Part shown: piece after piece, positions 15,048 through 22,239 of the stretch | How positions within the stretch are numbered: position 1 is the first letter of the stretch | How the letters are laid out: the number at the start of each line of letters is the position of its first letter | Virus record (IMG/VR): IMGVR_UViG_3300027759_003078 | Location: 1-32,343 of that record | Source of the DNA: a virus | DNA: 32,343 nucleotides | Reading direction: 5' to 3' (one strand) | Position numbers and translations under genes: made by a program | The notes under the pieces: model-generated | Databases searched by the model: none | Told to the model about the DNA's origin: nothing | The model's input: only the letters and a program-made list of their open reading frames with translations

Positions 15048-15970
15048 TATTAGTGACCGGAGGCGCAGGTTTTATTGGAAGCAACTTTGTTAAGCTTCTG
15101 TGTAACAAAGACAAAGAAGTCGTTGTAGTAGATAATTTAACATATGCATCTAATTATGATTACATAAAAGATCAACCTATGCAATTTGTCAAATGCGATA
15201 TTACAGATAAAATATCGCTTGATAATATTTTTAAACAATATAAAATAGATACCATATTTCATTTTGCTGCTGAGAGCCATGTAGACAATTCAATTAAAGA
15301 TTGTATGCCTTTTGTATATACAAATATAGTAGGTACAATTAATCTTTTAGATATGGTAATTAAATACAATGTATCTAACTTTATTCAGGTATCAACGGAT
15401 GAAGTATTTGGTAGTATCGATACAGGATATTTTAATGAAGATTCTCAAATACAGCCTCGTAACCCTTATTCAGCTTCCAAAGCATCAGCAGAGCACTTTG
15501 TTAATGCGTACGCCAATACTTACGGGCTAAATACTATTATCGTAAATAGCTCTAATAATTACGGCCCTAATCAATATAGGGAAAAATTAATTCCTATGAT
15601 GATTACAAAACTTTTAAATGAGGAGCAGGTTCCTGTATATGGGGATGGGAAGCAGATAAGAGATTGGATTTATGTTGATGATACCTGTGAAGCTATCTAT
15701 CAAGTATACCTCAAAGGACAAAGAGGTGAAAGATATTGTATTGGTGCTGATAGTGAGGTAGCTAATATTGATATAGTCAAGATGGTTATTAATAAACTAG
15801 GTATGTCTGAAGATAAAATTAAATTTGTAGAAGATAGACCGGGGCATGATACAAGATATGCTACAAGCATAAGTAAAATGGTTAAACTAGGTTGGAGGCC
15901 AGTCGTTTCGTTATCAGACGGGCTTGATAGAACTATTCAATGGATTCAAAATGATTATCAAAAAAAGTGA
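15044..15970 (+). CDS. dTDP-glucose 4,6-dehydratase-like (RmlB, SDR family)
   Basis: A 308-residue extended short-chain dehydrogenase. The Rossmann motif GGAGFIG is at 6-12, VSTDEVFG supplies the T-D-E active-site triad (118-120), PYSASKASAE gives Y142 and K146, and RDWIYVDD and PGHDTRYA are RmlB signatures. It makes dTDP-4-keto-6-deoxyglucose; no other rhamnose-pathway gene is in this window. It is visibly more AT-rich than gene 46 before it, suggesting separate acquisition. The product could serve surface glycan change in the host, or the phage glycosyltransferase. Confidence 0.88.
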   Translation: MILVTGGAGFIGSNFVKLLCNKDKEVVVVDNLTYASNYDYIKDQPMQFVKCDITDKISLDNIFKQYKIDTIFHFAAESHVDNSIKDCMPFVYTNIVGTINLLDMVIKYNVSNFIQVSTDEVFGSIDTGYFNEDSQIQPRNPYSASKASAEHFVNAYANTYGLNTIIVNSSNNYGPNQYREKLIPMMITKLLNEEQVPVYGDGKQIRDWIYVDDTCEAIYQVYLKGQRGERYCIGADSEVANIDIVKMVINKLGMSEDKIKFVEDRPGHDTRYATSISKMVKLGWRPVVSLSDGLDRTIQWIQNDYQKK

Positions 15971-16526
15971 ATTAAAAATATTACCAGCTGAAGAACTTAA
16001 TCAAGGGTTTGCATCTAAATTTAATTTTGAAGAGGTTAATGCCTCTATGCTTACCAACATTATGTTTGATAGGATGTCTGAGATGGGAGGAGCTGCTTTG
16101 TCTGCCCCACAGGTAGGCCTTGATATGTGTATGTTTGTAATGGGTATAGATCAGGCTAGGATTGAGGTATTTAATCCAACTATCATTTCTTATTCAAAAG
16201 AAGAGACGTTAATGAATGAAGGCAGTCTTACCTTCCCAGGCATTTTAGTAATAGTAAAAAGACCAGTATCTGTTACAGTAGAATATTATAATAAGAATGG
16301 TGAGCTTCAGCAGAACGAATTTAACGGGCTAACAGCTAGAATCTTTCAGCATGCATTTGATCACCTACAAGGTACTACAATTAAAGATAAAGTATCTAAA
16401 TTGAAATGGGATATGGCATCCAAGCGTCTTAATAATTATAAACAAAAATTAGTCAAGAAGTATACCCAGAAGAAACTTTTTGATATTAAAAAAGCAATGG
16501 AAGAACAAACAAATGGCCATACCTAA
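15951..16526 (+). CDS. Peptide deformylase-like protein with altered active site
   Basis: A 191-residue protein of the peptide deformylase family. Motif 1 is GGAALSAPQVGL (46-57). Motif 2, normally EGCLS, reads EGSLTFPG, with Ser92 in place of the metal-binding Cys. Motif 3, normally HExDH, reads HAFDH (134-138), with Ala in place of the catalytic Glu. Classical deformylase chemistry is therefore unlikely. The start at 15951 is the first Met matching family length; it overlaps the dehydratase end by 20 bases. The lysine-rich C-terminus follows family KLKWD. Confidence 0.75.
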   Translation: MIIKKSELKILPAEELNQGFASKFNFEEVNASMLTNIMFDRMSEMGGAALSAPQVGLDMCMFVMGIDQARIEVFNPTIISYSKEETLMNEGSLTFPGILVIVKRPVSVTVEYYNKNGELQQNEFNGLTARIFQHAFDHLQGTTIKDKVSKLKWDMASKRLNNYKQKLVKKYTQKKLFDIKKAMEEQTNGHT

Positions 16527-16908
16527 AGAATATCTAGATTCAGATTTTGATTTTGGTTTCTCAACTACTGATACAGAAGTAGTATTATCGACTCCTACTC
16601 CGGTAGTAAATAATCAGGACATATCTGAGCCTATTATTCAGAAATTACAAGCACTTGAATCAATGGTTGCAGATATGGCAGAGACTGTATCAAGATTAGA
16701 GAATGCCTCTACCCCATTGGATACTGATGAGTACAAGGCGCTGATAGAGAAAGATGTTAAGGCAAAACTCACTGCGCTTGAAAAAATGATTCTTCCTCTA
16801 TTGGTTAACCTTATGAAGAACCCTGAAAAGGATACGATTAAGTGGCCAGGAAGAGCACCTATTATTGAAAAGCAAATCGAAAAGATTTTAGCTATTACGA
16901 GGTCATAA
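16513..16908 (+). CDS. Conserved phage hypothetical protein with coiled coil
   Basis: A 131-residue protein. The start motif IPKEYLDSDFDFGFS recalls a conserved protein of aquatic T4-like phages that lies after pdf or gene 46. Residues ~40-70 form a heptad-like helix (KLQALESMVADMAETVSRLE), followed by a second helical segment. GGAAG lies before the ATG at 16513. It overlaps pdf and, by one base, the next gene. Function unknown. Confidence 0.6.
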   Translation: MAIPKEYLDSDFDFGFSTTDTEVVLSTPTPVVNNQDISEPIIQKLQALESMVADMAETVSRLENASTPLDTDEYKALIEKDVKAKLTALEKMILPLLVNLMKNPEKDTIKWPGRAPIIEKQIEKILAITRS

Positions 16909-17342
16909 TGAACATACCTTCTCGTCTTACAGATAGAGATGTAAAGAAGCATGTTAGCTCTATTATTAATCAAATGGTAAGAGCTAATTTTAAACCTGAT
17001 ATTGTTATTGGTTTATCAAGAGGGGGAATAGTTCCTGCTCTTCTAGTCAGTCACTACTTTAATTGTGAATGCTATATCAGGAATAAAAAAGAGTCGCTAT
17101 TTGATGTAGAGTTTCCACAACGAAACATTCTTGTTATTGATGATATAAATGACTCAGGTAATACTCTTACAGCGGTTAATCATGAGTTGTATCAAGATTT
17201 AGAGTTAAGAGATATTAAGTATGCTACTTTAATTAATAACGAGTCGTCTTCATTTACAGTTGATTTTTCAGGAATAGATTTTAATCGTCTTGAGCAAGAT
17301 GATTGGTTTGATTTTCCATGGGAGAAATGGTGGGCTTCTTAA
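16908..17342 (+). CDS. Type I phosphoribosyltransferase
   Basis: A 144-residue PRTase. DIVIGLSRGGIVPA (31-44) is the N-terminal strand-loop and NILVIDDINDSGNTL (73-87) is the PRPP-binding signature. It resembles purine base phosphoribosyltransferases (xanthine/hypoxanthine type) and would salvage a base to its nucleotide. Whether it could act on a deazaguanine base is open. Its start overlaps the preceding TAA. Its last 62 bases are overlapped by the opposing NUMOD3 gene. Confidence 0.85.
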   Translation: MNIPSRLTDRDVKKHVSSIINQMVRANFKPDIVIGLSRGGIVPALLVSHYFNCECYIRNKKESLFDVEFPQRNILVIDDINDSGNTLTAVNHELYQDLELRDIKYATLINNESSSFTVDFSGIDFNRLEQDDWFDFPWEKWWAS

Positions 17343-17862
17343 TCTCTCTAAAACAATAAAGTCCTGCCTCTGTTGAGTAATAATCTCTACCTAATTGGTA
17401 TCCAGGAGGCAGACTATTCCTATCTCTAACTCTTGTCTCTTTATCTGATCGTGAATCATATGCCCAATAAGAGTCTTTTGTATGCTGGTTACCTAACTTC
17501 TTCTCAGCCATTACATCTTTGGTATCAGCGGTATGCCTCTTACCCTGAAAGTTGGATCTACCTTTTAACCCAGCTGATATCTTCAGCCTTGTGGCCTCGT
17601 CTCTAGGTTTACCCATCTTTGCCTCTGACATTCTACGCTTGGTCTCATCAGACATTGGTTTACGAACAATTTGATACCATTCAACAAACTCATACTTACT
17701 GTAGTTTCGTAACAATCTAGTTTTTATAATGTCTACAGCAGAATTATCTCTAATAGAATTCAGTAACTCGTAACGATAGCCATACTTAGCCCTTACCTTA
17801 TCAACAGGCTGATCAGAAATAAGAATTGTCTTAGTTACGTCGTAACAGTAGAAGTGAATCAT
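17281..17862 (-). CDS. NUMOD3 DNA-binding protein, possible homing-endonuclease remnant
   Basis: A 193-residue basic protein and the only convincing minus-strand gene. It has three NUMOD3-like repeats at about 70-86 (MSDETKRRMSEAKMGKP), 88-105 and 107-125 (GKRHTADTKDVMAEKKLGN). NUMOD3 is the DNA-contact module of GIY-YIG and HNH homing endonucleases. No nuclease motif is evident in the N-terminal ~65 residues, so it may be a remnant, or a nuclease-free DNA-binding protein. It converges on the phosphoribosyltransferase and diverges from the gene at 17905; the gap holds TATA boxes in both directions. Confidence 0.7.
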   Translation of the reverse strand: MIHFYCYDVTKTILISDQPVDKVRAKYGYRYELLNSIRDNSAVDIIKTRLLRNYSKYEFVEWYQIVRKPMSDETKRRMSEAKMGKPRDEATRLKISAGLKGRSNFQGKRHTADTKDVMAEKKLGNQHTKDSYWAYDSRSDKETRVRDRNSLPPGYQLGRDYYSTEAGLYCFREIKKPTISPMENQTNHLAQDD

Positions 17863-17867
17863 GAACT

Positions 17868-17877
17868 AGTATATAAT
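17868..17877. promoter_or_regulatory. Divergent -10 elements
   Basis: TATAAT on the + strand (17872-17877) overlaps TATACT on the minus strand (17868-17873). The + box serves the gene at 17905 and is preceded by CGTAACAG at 17841-17848, as at other promoters here, but its -35 (TAGAAG, 17849-17854) is poor. The minus box lies five bases before the NUMOD3 ATG, so that message may be leaderless. Confidence 0.5.
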
Positions 17878-17904
17878 TGGTCCTATCAATATTTAGGAGT
17901 AATT

Positions 17905-18318
17905 ATGTTTCCAGCTGGCAAGTACTATGTAGGTGATTTGTGCTATGTAATGCATGATGAATGGGATGAGGTATGTGGTTTGTTCTTCAAGGGTCGAGAT
18001 GATCATGGATGCAACCAAGGCGTTTTTGAGTTAAAAGATGGCCGTAAGTTTGCATCTTTTAATACCAAGTATGGCGATGGCGCTTACTTCGACCAGAACG
18101 GTGAAGAGTACGGTGTTGATGCTGGTTTGATTGGCTGTATTGCTTTGAATGATATTGACTTAAATGATGATGGTAATTTTATTACCGGGGGACAGATCGT
18201 TCAGTTCGATAACGACTTTACGGTTTCAGGAGGGGAGAGCTATGAAAGTCGTCGCGATTGGGACGGGGTAATTCGTATCGGGCATATTGTAATTAAGACC
18301 GATGATGACGAGTATTGA
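17905..18318 (+). CDS. Conserved phage/bacterial hypothetical protein
   Basis: A 137-residue acidic beta-rich protein beginning FPAGKYYVGDLCYVMHDEWD. It recalls a widespread small family with a KYYIGDPCYV start, of unknown function. The middle contains G-D-G-A-Y-F and a Gly/Asp-rich segment, and the end is VIRIGHIVIKTDDDEY. The start is chosen for AGGAG at 17894-17898. No catalytic motif is recognised. Confidence 0.65.
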   Translation: MFPAGKYYVGDLCYVMHDEWDEVCGLFFKGRDDHGCNQGVFELKDGRKFASFNTKYGDGAYFDQNGEEYGVDAGLIGCIALNDIDLNDDGNFITGGQIVQFDNDFTVSGGESYESRRDWDGVIRIGHIVIKTDDDEY

Positions 18319-18323
18319 AAAGC

Positions 18324-18330
18324 CTAAATA
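18324..18330 (+). promoter_or_regulatory. Possible late promoter (CTAAATA)
   Basis: CTAAATA resembles the T4-family late element (TATAAATA) and lies 25 bases before the ATG of a likely virion gene; gp55 is encoded in this window. It is part of a small palindrome, CCTAAATATTAGG. A single instance, so weak evidence. Confidence 0.3.
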
Positions 18331-18355
18331 TTAGGAAATAATACTTGGAGATCCA

Positions 18356-19543
18356 ATGAAGTCATTTAAATCTATCAGAGAAGGTAATTCGGTTGAGCCT
18401 GGAGTATCGGAAATAGACGATGTCCAGGATGACCCTATGTCTTTTGTAGAAATCAAGCCTAAAAAATCTAAAGTAGTTAAAGAGGATGCCCTTCAAGAAG
18501 CAGTCTCTGTCAAGAAAGAAAAGCATTCATGGGGAACTATGATGACTGTTCATCATGGCTCTGATACCTCCTATCCTCTACATCCTGAGCACCAGTCTGC
18601 TATTAAGAAGCTAAGACCTGGTATGAAAACTACGTTTAAAGATGAGACTAACTCTACTGTGCATGCTCACCGTGAAGGCGATACAGTTCATCTGACTCGC
18701 CCTAAAACAGGAAGTACTCTTACATCATTACCCTACCATCATTTTGATACGTCTGATCATGCTAAGCCCGCTGCTAAGAAGCCAGCTGGTGAGTATGATC
18801 GCAAGGTAACCGATCACCTTAAAAAGAAATATAACGAAGAGACAGAACAAATGGACGAAAAAGTAACATCTAAAGATATTAAAATGGCTGTTGGAGTAGC
18901 TAAGGATAAGCGCTATGCTGGCGGTAACATGTCAGGAGCAGTTAAAACAATGGAAAAAATAAAACCTGGTCTTTCTAAACACCCTAGAGTACAACAAGTA
19001 CTTAAGTCAACCAATGAAGGTATTGATTTTAATAAGATATGGAACAGTATTAAACCTGTTCATGAAGCAATTAAAACTACACATGAAGATCCTTTAGTTG
19101 TTACAAGGGATACAGAAGGTCATATTCATACTCATGCTAATCTATCGGTTGCTAATGCCATCCATGGTACAGATGTAAAGCATCAAGCAATCCATTCTGG
19201 TAAACCAGTTCAAGCTGGTAAGTTTACATTTGAACTATCTAAGCACCATGAAGGCGCCTTAAAAGAAGATGCTCCTTTTGATGCCGTTGCTCATAAGAAG
19301 GAGCATGATAGATTAATGGGTAAGCACATCGAAGCTCACAAAGCAGTTTCAAAAGCATTTGCAGATATGAAAGCACAAGGCAAGAGTCCTAGCTTTGATA
19401 TTCCTGAAAATGATAAGCTTAACGCTATCAAGAAAGAAATTGCCGCTCATAAGGCTAAGGTACCTCGAGGCCCTGCTCCTGCTCCTGGAAGCGCTGCTGA
19501 ATACTACGCCAGTAAAAAACCTGGTGAATATACTGGAGACTAA
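18356..19543 (+). CDS. Large basic His/Lys-rich protein, probable virion or internal protein
   Basis: A 395-residue protein beginning MKSFKSIREG, an N-terminus I associate with several phage structural or packaged proteins. It is rich in Lys, His and Ala. Residues ~167-215 form a module (VTSKDIKMAVGVAKDKRYAG then KTMEKIKPGLSKHPRVQQVL) that recurs in phage proteins. Repeated E-E/E-D acidic linkers (KEDALQEA, LKEDAPFD) separate the parts, like cleavable or flexible linkers. A terminator follows directly. There is no enzymatic motif; assignment to the virion is inference. Confidence 0.6.
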   Translation: MKSFKSIREGNSVEPGVSEIDDVQDDPMSFVEIKPKKSKVVKEDALQEAVSVKKEKHSWGTMMTVHHGSDTSYPLHPEHQSAIKKLRPGMKTTFKDETNSTVHAHREGDTVHLTRPKTGSTLTSLPYHHFDTSDHAKPAAKKPAGEYDRKVTDHLKKKYNEETEQMDEKVTSKDIKMAVGVAKDKRYAGGNMSGAVKTMEKIKPGLSKHPRVQQVLKSTNEGIDFNKIWNSIKPVHEAIKTTHEDPLVVTRDTEGHIHTHANLSVANAIHGTDVKHQAIHSGKPVQAGKFTFELSKHHEGALKEDAPFDAVAHKKEHDRLMGKHIEAHKAVSKAFADMKAQGKSPSFDIPENDKLNAIKKEIAAHKAKVPRGPAPAPGSAAEYYASKKPGEYTGD

Positions 19544-19563
19544 TTAATTCCTTTGGTCCTTTT

Positions 19564-19593
19564 AGCCCGGTCTTTATGGCTGGGCTTTTTTTT
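19564..19593 (+). terminator. Rho-independent terminator
   Basis: AGCCCGG (19564-19570) pairs with CTGGGCT (19580-19586), seven pairs with one G-U, 9-base loop, followed by eight T (19586-19593). It ends the transcript of the basic protein gene and is the clearest terminator in the window. Confidence 0.9.
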
Positions 19594-19599
19594 AGCTGT

Positions 19600-19605
19600 T
19601 ATAAT
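19600..19605 (+). promoter_or_regulatory. -10 element after the terminator
   Basis: TATAAT lies six bases before the ATG at 19612. The -35 position (TGGCTG) overlaps the terminator and is poor. The start of transcription would coincide with the ATG. Confidence 0.45.
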
Positions 19606-19611
19606 ATATAA

Positions 19612-19746
19612 ATGACTGATGAAGAACTTACCGCTATCTATAGTGAATTTTTAAAATACTTTAACAATAATGTTCCCAATATGGAACACGAGCCCAAGCG
19701 GTTCGAATATTTCGTTAAGCTATTTCTTTACTGCAGGGGAAAATAA
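19612..19746 (+). CDS. Small conserved phage protein (44 aa)
   Basis: A 44-residue protein: acidic start TDEELTAIYSEFLKYF, a middle NMEHEPKRFEYFVKLF, and a basic end. It is similar in kind to a short protein common in aquatic T4-like phages. No ribosome binding site precedes it; its ATG follows TATAAT by six bases. Its TAA overlaps the next ATG. Function unknown. Confidence 0.65.
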   Translation: MTDEELTAIYSEFLKYFNNNVPNMEHEPKRFEYFVKLFLYCRGK

Positions 19747-20006
19747 TGGATGAAGAAGCCAAGATCAAACACTCTAAACGTATTCTTCAAAAAGAGAATT
19801 ACGTTAAAAGACAATTAAAGATAGCTAAGGCACATAATATACCTGTAAAGGAACCTCATACACTTCAAGATCATTCAGCTGTTACTTGTGGTGACTCTAA
19901 CTGTGTAATGTGTGGTAATCCGAGAAAGTTTTTCAAGGAACCTACAATACAGGAGAAATCATTCAATCAAAAGCAATTACAGCTGTGGGATAATGACGTA
20001 ACGTAA
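19746..20006 (+). CDS. Small conserved protein with Cys knuckle
   Basis: An 86-residue basic protein with RILQKENYVKRQLKIAKAHN, then KEPHTLQDHSAVTCGD and a C-x4-C-x2-C cluster (CGDSNCVMCGNPRK) that may bind zinc. This layout is widespread in phages and bacteria as an uncharacterised protein. Coupled to the previous gene by TAATG. A nucleic-acid role is plausible but not shown. Confidence 0.65.
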   Translation: MDEEAKIKHSKRILQKENYVKRQLKIAKAHNIPVKEPHTLQDHSAVTCGDSNCVMCGNPRKFFKEPTIQEKSFNQKQLQLWDNDVT

Positions 20007-20009
20007 CAG

Positions 20010-20038
20010 TTGACGTAACTACCTAAGTAGCATATAAT
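20010..20038 (+). promoter_or_regulatory. Early-type promoter (CGTAAC family)
   Basis: TTGACG (20010-20015), 17-base spacer, TATAAT (20033-20038). ACGTAACGTAACAG lies immediately upstream and CGTAAC recurs just inside the spacer. The leader is ~17 bases to the ATG at 20063, with TTAGGAG. Confidence 0.85.
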
Positions 20039-20062
20039 TCAGACATTGATTAGGAGAATACG

Positions 20063-20416
20063 ATGTCTGAATGGAAATACTTTTTTAATGACGTAAAGGT
20101 TACTGAAGCTGAGTACAGAGCTCATATGTCTGAGTCTAGGGTCGATGTGCCTGCTAAGTTTCATATGACCAGTCCTGTTGAATACATTACAGCAAAGACG
20201 GTAGCTAAGCCTACGAAGAAAATACTTAAGAAAGTTGTAACGAAAGTTACTTCTGGTAAGTCTAAGATTGAGCAGGCTATTGAGATTGTGAATGAGTTGA
20301 AAGGTTCTTTAACTAAAGACCAGCTCATTACTCAACTCCAGCTCAAGCTAGGCGATATTACCAAAGGTAACGCTACCATTTATTATAACAAAGCAATTGC
20401 TCGAGGAGCAAAATGA
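20063..20416 (+). CDS. Hypothetical protein with C-terminal helical (HTH-like) domain
   Basis: A 117-residue protein. The N-terminus is WKYFFNDVKVTEAEY, followed by a basic linker (KPTKKILKKVVTK). A ~45-residue C-terminal domain (KIEQAIEIVNEL, then KDQLITQLQLKLG and KGNATIYYNKA) shares its pattern with the gene at 27247. Possibly DNA binding. TTAGGAG precedes the ATG, and a strong early promoter drives it together with the nucleotidase that follows. Confidence 0.6.
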   Translation: MSEWKYFFNDVKVTEAEYRAHMSESRVDVPAKFHMTSPVEYITAKTVAKPTKKILKKVVTKVTSGKSKIEQAIEIVNELKGSLTKDQLITQLQLKLGDITKGNATIYYNKAIARGAK

Positions 20417-20910
20417 GAACAATTTATATAGATATGGATGGTGTTGTGGCAGACTTTGATACGTATGTCTCTACCCTCCTCGATCGTCCAATTGGTTGGG
20501 GTGCAACTCAAGACCTTACCGACGAAGAGTGGTTAAAGATGTCATCTGTTGACCGTCTTTACTATCATCTTCCCATGATGCCTGATGCTACAAAGCTTGT
20601 AGCTTATATTAAGAGTTTGAATACAAGATTTCATGCTGAATTTTTGACCGCTATTCCTCGGCGTACCACTATTCCTTCTGCTCAAGCAGATAAGCAAGCA
20701 TGGATTACAAAGTATTTTCCTGGCATGAAGATGAATATCGGGCCCTACAGCCATGATAAGCAAAAGTGGTGTACCCCTGGTGATATCTTAATTGATGATC
20801 GCCCTTCTAATATCGAGCAATGGACGGCGGCAGGCGGTATTGCTATCTATCATACTGGAGATGTAGATGCAACGATTAAATATCTTAACAAGGTACTTGT
20901 AAATGAGTGA
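20413..20910 (+). CDS. HAD-family 5'(3')-deoxyribonucleotidase-like phosphatase
   Basis: A 165-residue HAD phosphatase. DMDGVVADFD at 7-16 gives the nucleophile D7 and acid D9; FLTAIPRR is the motif II region; ILIDDRPSNIEQW is motif IV. It matches the NT5C type that dephosphorylates deoxynucleoside monophosphates. It could adjust the dNMP pool or destroy unmodified or host nucleotides. Coupled to the previous gene by ATGA. Confidence 0.8.
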   Translation: MRTIYIDMDGVVADFDTYVSTLLDRPIGWGATQDLTDEEWLKMSSVDRLYYHLPMMPDATKLVAYIKSLNTRFHAEFLTAIPRRTTIPSAQADKQAWITKYFPGMKMNIGPYSHDKQKWCTPGDILIDDRPSNIEQWTAAGGIAIYHTGDVDATIKYLNKVLVNE

Positions 20911-21328
20911 AGATTTTGACTTTGACTTCCCCTTTGAAGTTAACTATGAAAAGGTATTTAAAACCGATAGCGTTCTTCCTATGGCTAGACTACTAGCGGC
21001 TACTCTTATGGAGAATCCCTATATGACCGTTGGCACTTATATGCAAAAGGCAAGGGATTCAGAGCTGGCTTTAATTATGGAAATCTCAGAGGATGAAGAA
21101 GACGAACGAATGGGTGATCTGCTCCTTATGTCGGAAATGTTAGCGAGGGCCGAAGGAGTAGATACTCCAGACATTGAAACAGTTCAAGGACACTTACAAG
21201 CCTTTATCTCTTTTGCTGCTATTGCCTCCCTTCATCGTAAGGATCTGGTAGATGCTCAATACGAAAATATGTCGTTTGGAGAAGAATTCCATGAGCACAT
21301 TATAGCTAAAAGGAAGCCAAATGTCTGA
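20903..21328 (+). CDS. Acidic helical hypothetical protein
   Basis: A 141-residue protein with an acidic aromatic start (SEDFDFDFPFEVNYE), Met-rich helices (MARLLAATLMENPYMTVG) and a central acidic run (EISEDEEDERM). No motif recognised. It overlaps the nucleotidase by eight bases and the next gene by eight bases. Confidence 0.6.
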   Translation: MSEDFDFDFPFEVNYEKVFKTDSVLPMARLLAATLMENPYMTVGTYMQKARDSELALIMEISEDEEDERMGDLLLMSEMLARAEGVDTPDIETVQGHLQAFISFAAIASLHRKDLVDAQYENMSFGEEFHEHIIAKRKPNV

Positions 21329-21509
21329 CGGAGGTAAGGGGTCTAAGTCTCGCCCTCTGGGTGTTGAGTATGATAAATACAGTAGTAACTGGGACACTAT
21401 TTTTCGTAAGTCTCCTAAAGAAATAGATGACGCAGTTATAGAAGACGAAGCCTTTAATTTAGTAAAAGAAAGAAACAAAAATGTTATATCAGATCAGAAG
21501 CCTGACTGA
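21321..21509 (+). CDS. Small conserved phage protein (SDGGKGSxxRP type)
   Basis: A 62-residue protein beginning SDGGKGSKSRPLGVEYDKYS, then NWDTIFRKS. The Gly-Lys-Gly-Ser, Arg-Pro and W-D-x-I-F pattern recurs in short proteins of many T4-like phages with no known function. GGAGG lies inside the gene just after the ATG, so ribosome contact is from the upstream AAAAGGAAG. Confidence 0.6.
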   Translation: MSDGGKGSKSRPLGVEYDKYSSNWDTIFRKSPKEIDDAVIEDEAFNLVKERNKNVISDQKPD

Positions 21510-21912
21510 TAGCTTTTTTAGTTTGTTAAATCAAGACCCCGTACGCCCGCACATACCACATACACAGAGATTTGGCGATAGCAAGGACATTTTTGTCCTT
21601 AAAGATGATGAAAACAAAGCAAAAGCTATCACGTGTGTATCGTATCAACCATCTATTCCTACCTCCGAAAGTGAATTATTCATTGACGGACAAGCTGACA
21701 CAGCGGTATTTTATACCATCTGGAGTTATGTTCCTGGGGCAGGAAGAAACCTTATCTTTGATGCAGTAAAACATATCAAAGAAACCAAACCAGAAATCAA
21801 ACGATTTGTCACCCTCTCTCCCAAGACTGAGATGGCAAAGAAGTTTCATCATAAGAACGGCGCGATTACCTTCAGGGAAAATCACGAATCCGTTAACTAT
21901 GAGTACTGCTGA
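21481..21912 (+). CDS. GNAT-like acetyltransferase family protein
   Basis: A 143-residue protein with HIPHTQRFGDSKDIFVL, AVFYTIWSYVPGAGRNLI (the P-G-A-G-R loop resembles an acetyl-CoA-binding turn) and RFVTLSPKTEMAKKFHHKNGA, typical of a GNAT-type family found in bacteria and phages. The substrate is unknown. It overlaps the preceding gene by 29 bases. Confidence 0.55.
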   Translation: MLYQIRSLTDSFFSLLNQDPVRPHIPHTQRFGDSKDIFVLKDDENKAKAITCVSYQPSIPTSESELFIDGQADTAVFYTIWSYVPGAGRNLIFDAVKHIKETKPEIKRFVTLSPKTEMAKKFHHKNGAITFRENHESVNYEYC

Positions 21913-21917
21913 CATAT

Positions 21918-21935
21918 GTAACTAGTTATAGTTAC
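21918..21935. repeat. GTAACTA inverted repeat
   Basis: GTAACTA (21918-21924) and TAGTTAC (21929-21935) are perfect 7-base inverted repeats around GTTA. The same GTAACTA/TAGTTAC pairs flank two other promoter regions (near 24069 and 26399), so this may be an operator. Confidence 0.5.
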
Positions 21936-21940
21936 TTTCG

Positions 21941-21975
21941 AACCCGTAACGTAACAGTTGCGGGTTTCCTTTTTT
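21941..21975 (+). terminator. Likely terminator overlapping a promoter
   Basis: AACCCG (21941-21946) pairs with CGGGTT (21961-21966) around a 14-base loop, followed by TCC and a run of T. The loop contains CGTAACAG and the right arm overlaps the -35 of the next promoter. Confidence 0.55.
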
Positions 21976-21986
21976 GGGTCTATAAT
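21958..21986 (+). promoter_or_regulatory. Early-type promoter (CGTAAC family)
   Basis: TTGCGG (21958-21963), 17-base spacer, TATAAT (21981-21986), preceded by CGTAACGTAACAG. It would drive the string of small genes from 22012. Confidence 0.75.
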
Positions 21987-22011
21987 AGATACATCAACAG
22001 GAGAAAACGAA

Positions 22012-22239
22012 ATGCAAGACTACTTTAACGCCAAGTTCACATACGATTACGATGATAAGCGTATGCGTTACGATGTAACCGAATGGGATGCTCCTATCAA
22101 TGGAGTTCGTATTGGTAAGGTTGTATTTTTCTCTGACGTAAAAGAAGAATGTATTGCAATGGCTGAAGAATTCAACTATAATTATGAATGCAATGAGTGG
22201 GCTTTGTTTAACAATCAAGAATGTGAGTTTGACGTATGA
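22012..22239 (+). CDS. Hypothetical small acidic protein
   Basis: A 75-residue protein (start QDYFNAKFTYDYDDKRMRYD), acidic and aromatic, with no recognised motif. The start at 22012 is chosen for CAGGAG; an upstream in-frame start at 21958 would lie inside the promoter. It overlaps the next gene (ATGA). First gene of an early operon. Confidence 0.6.
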   Translation: MQDYFNAKFTYDYDDKRMRYDVTEWDAPINGVRIGKVVFFSDVKEECIAMAEEFNYNYECNEWALFNNQECEFDV

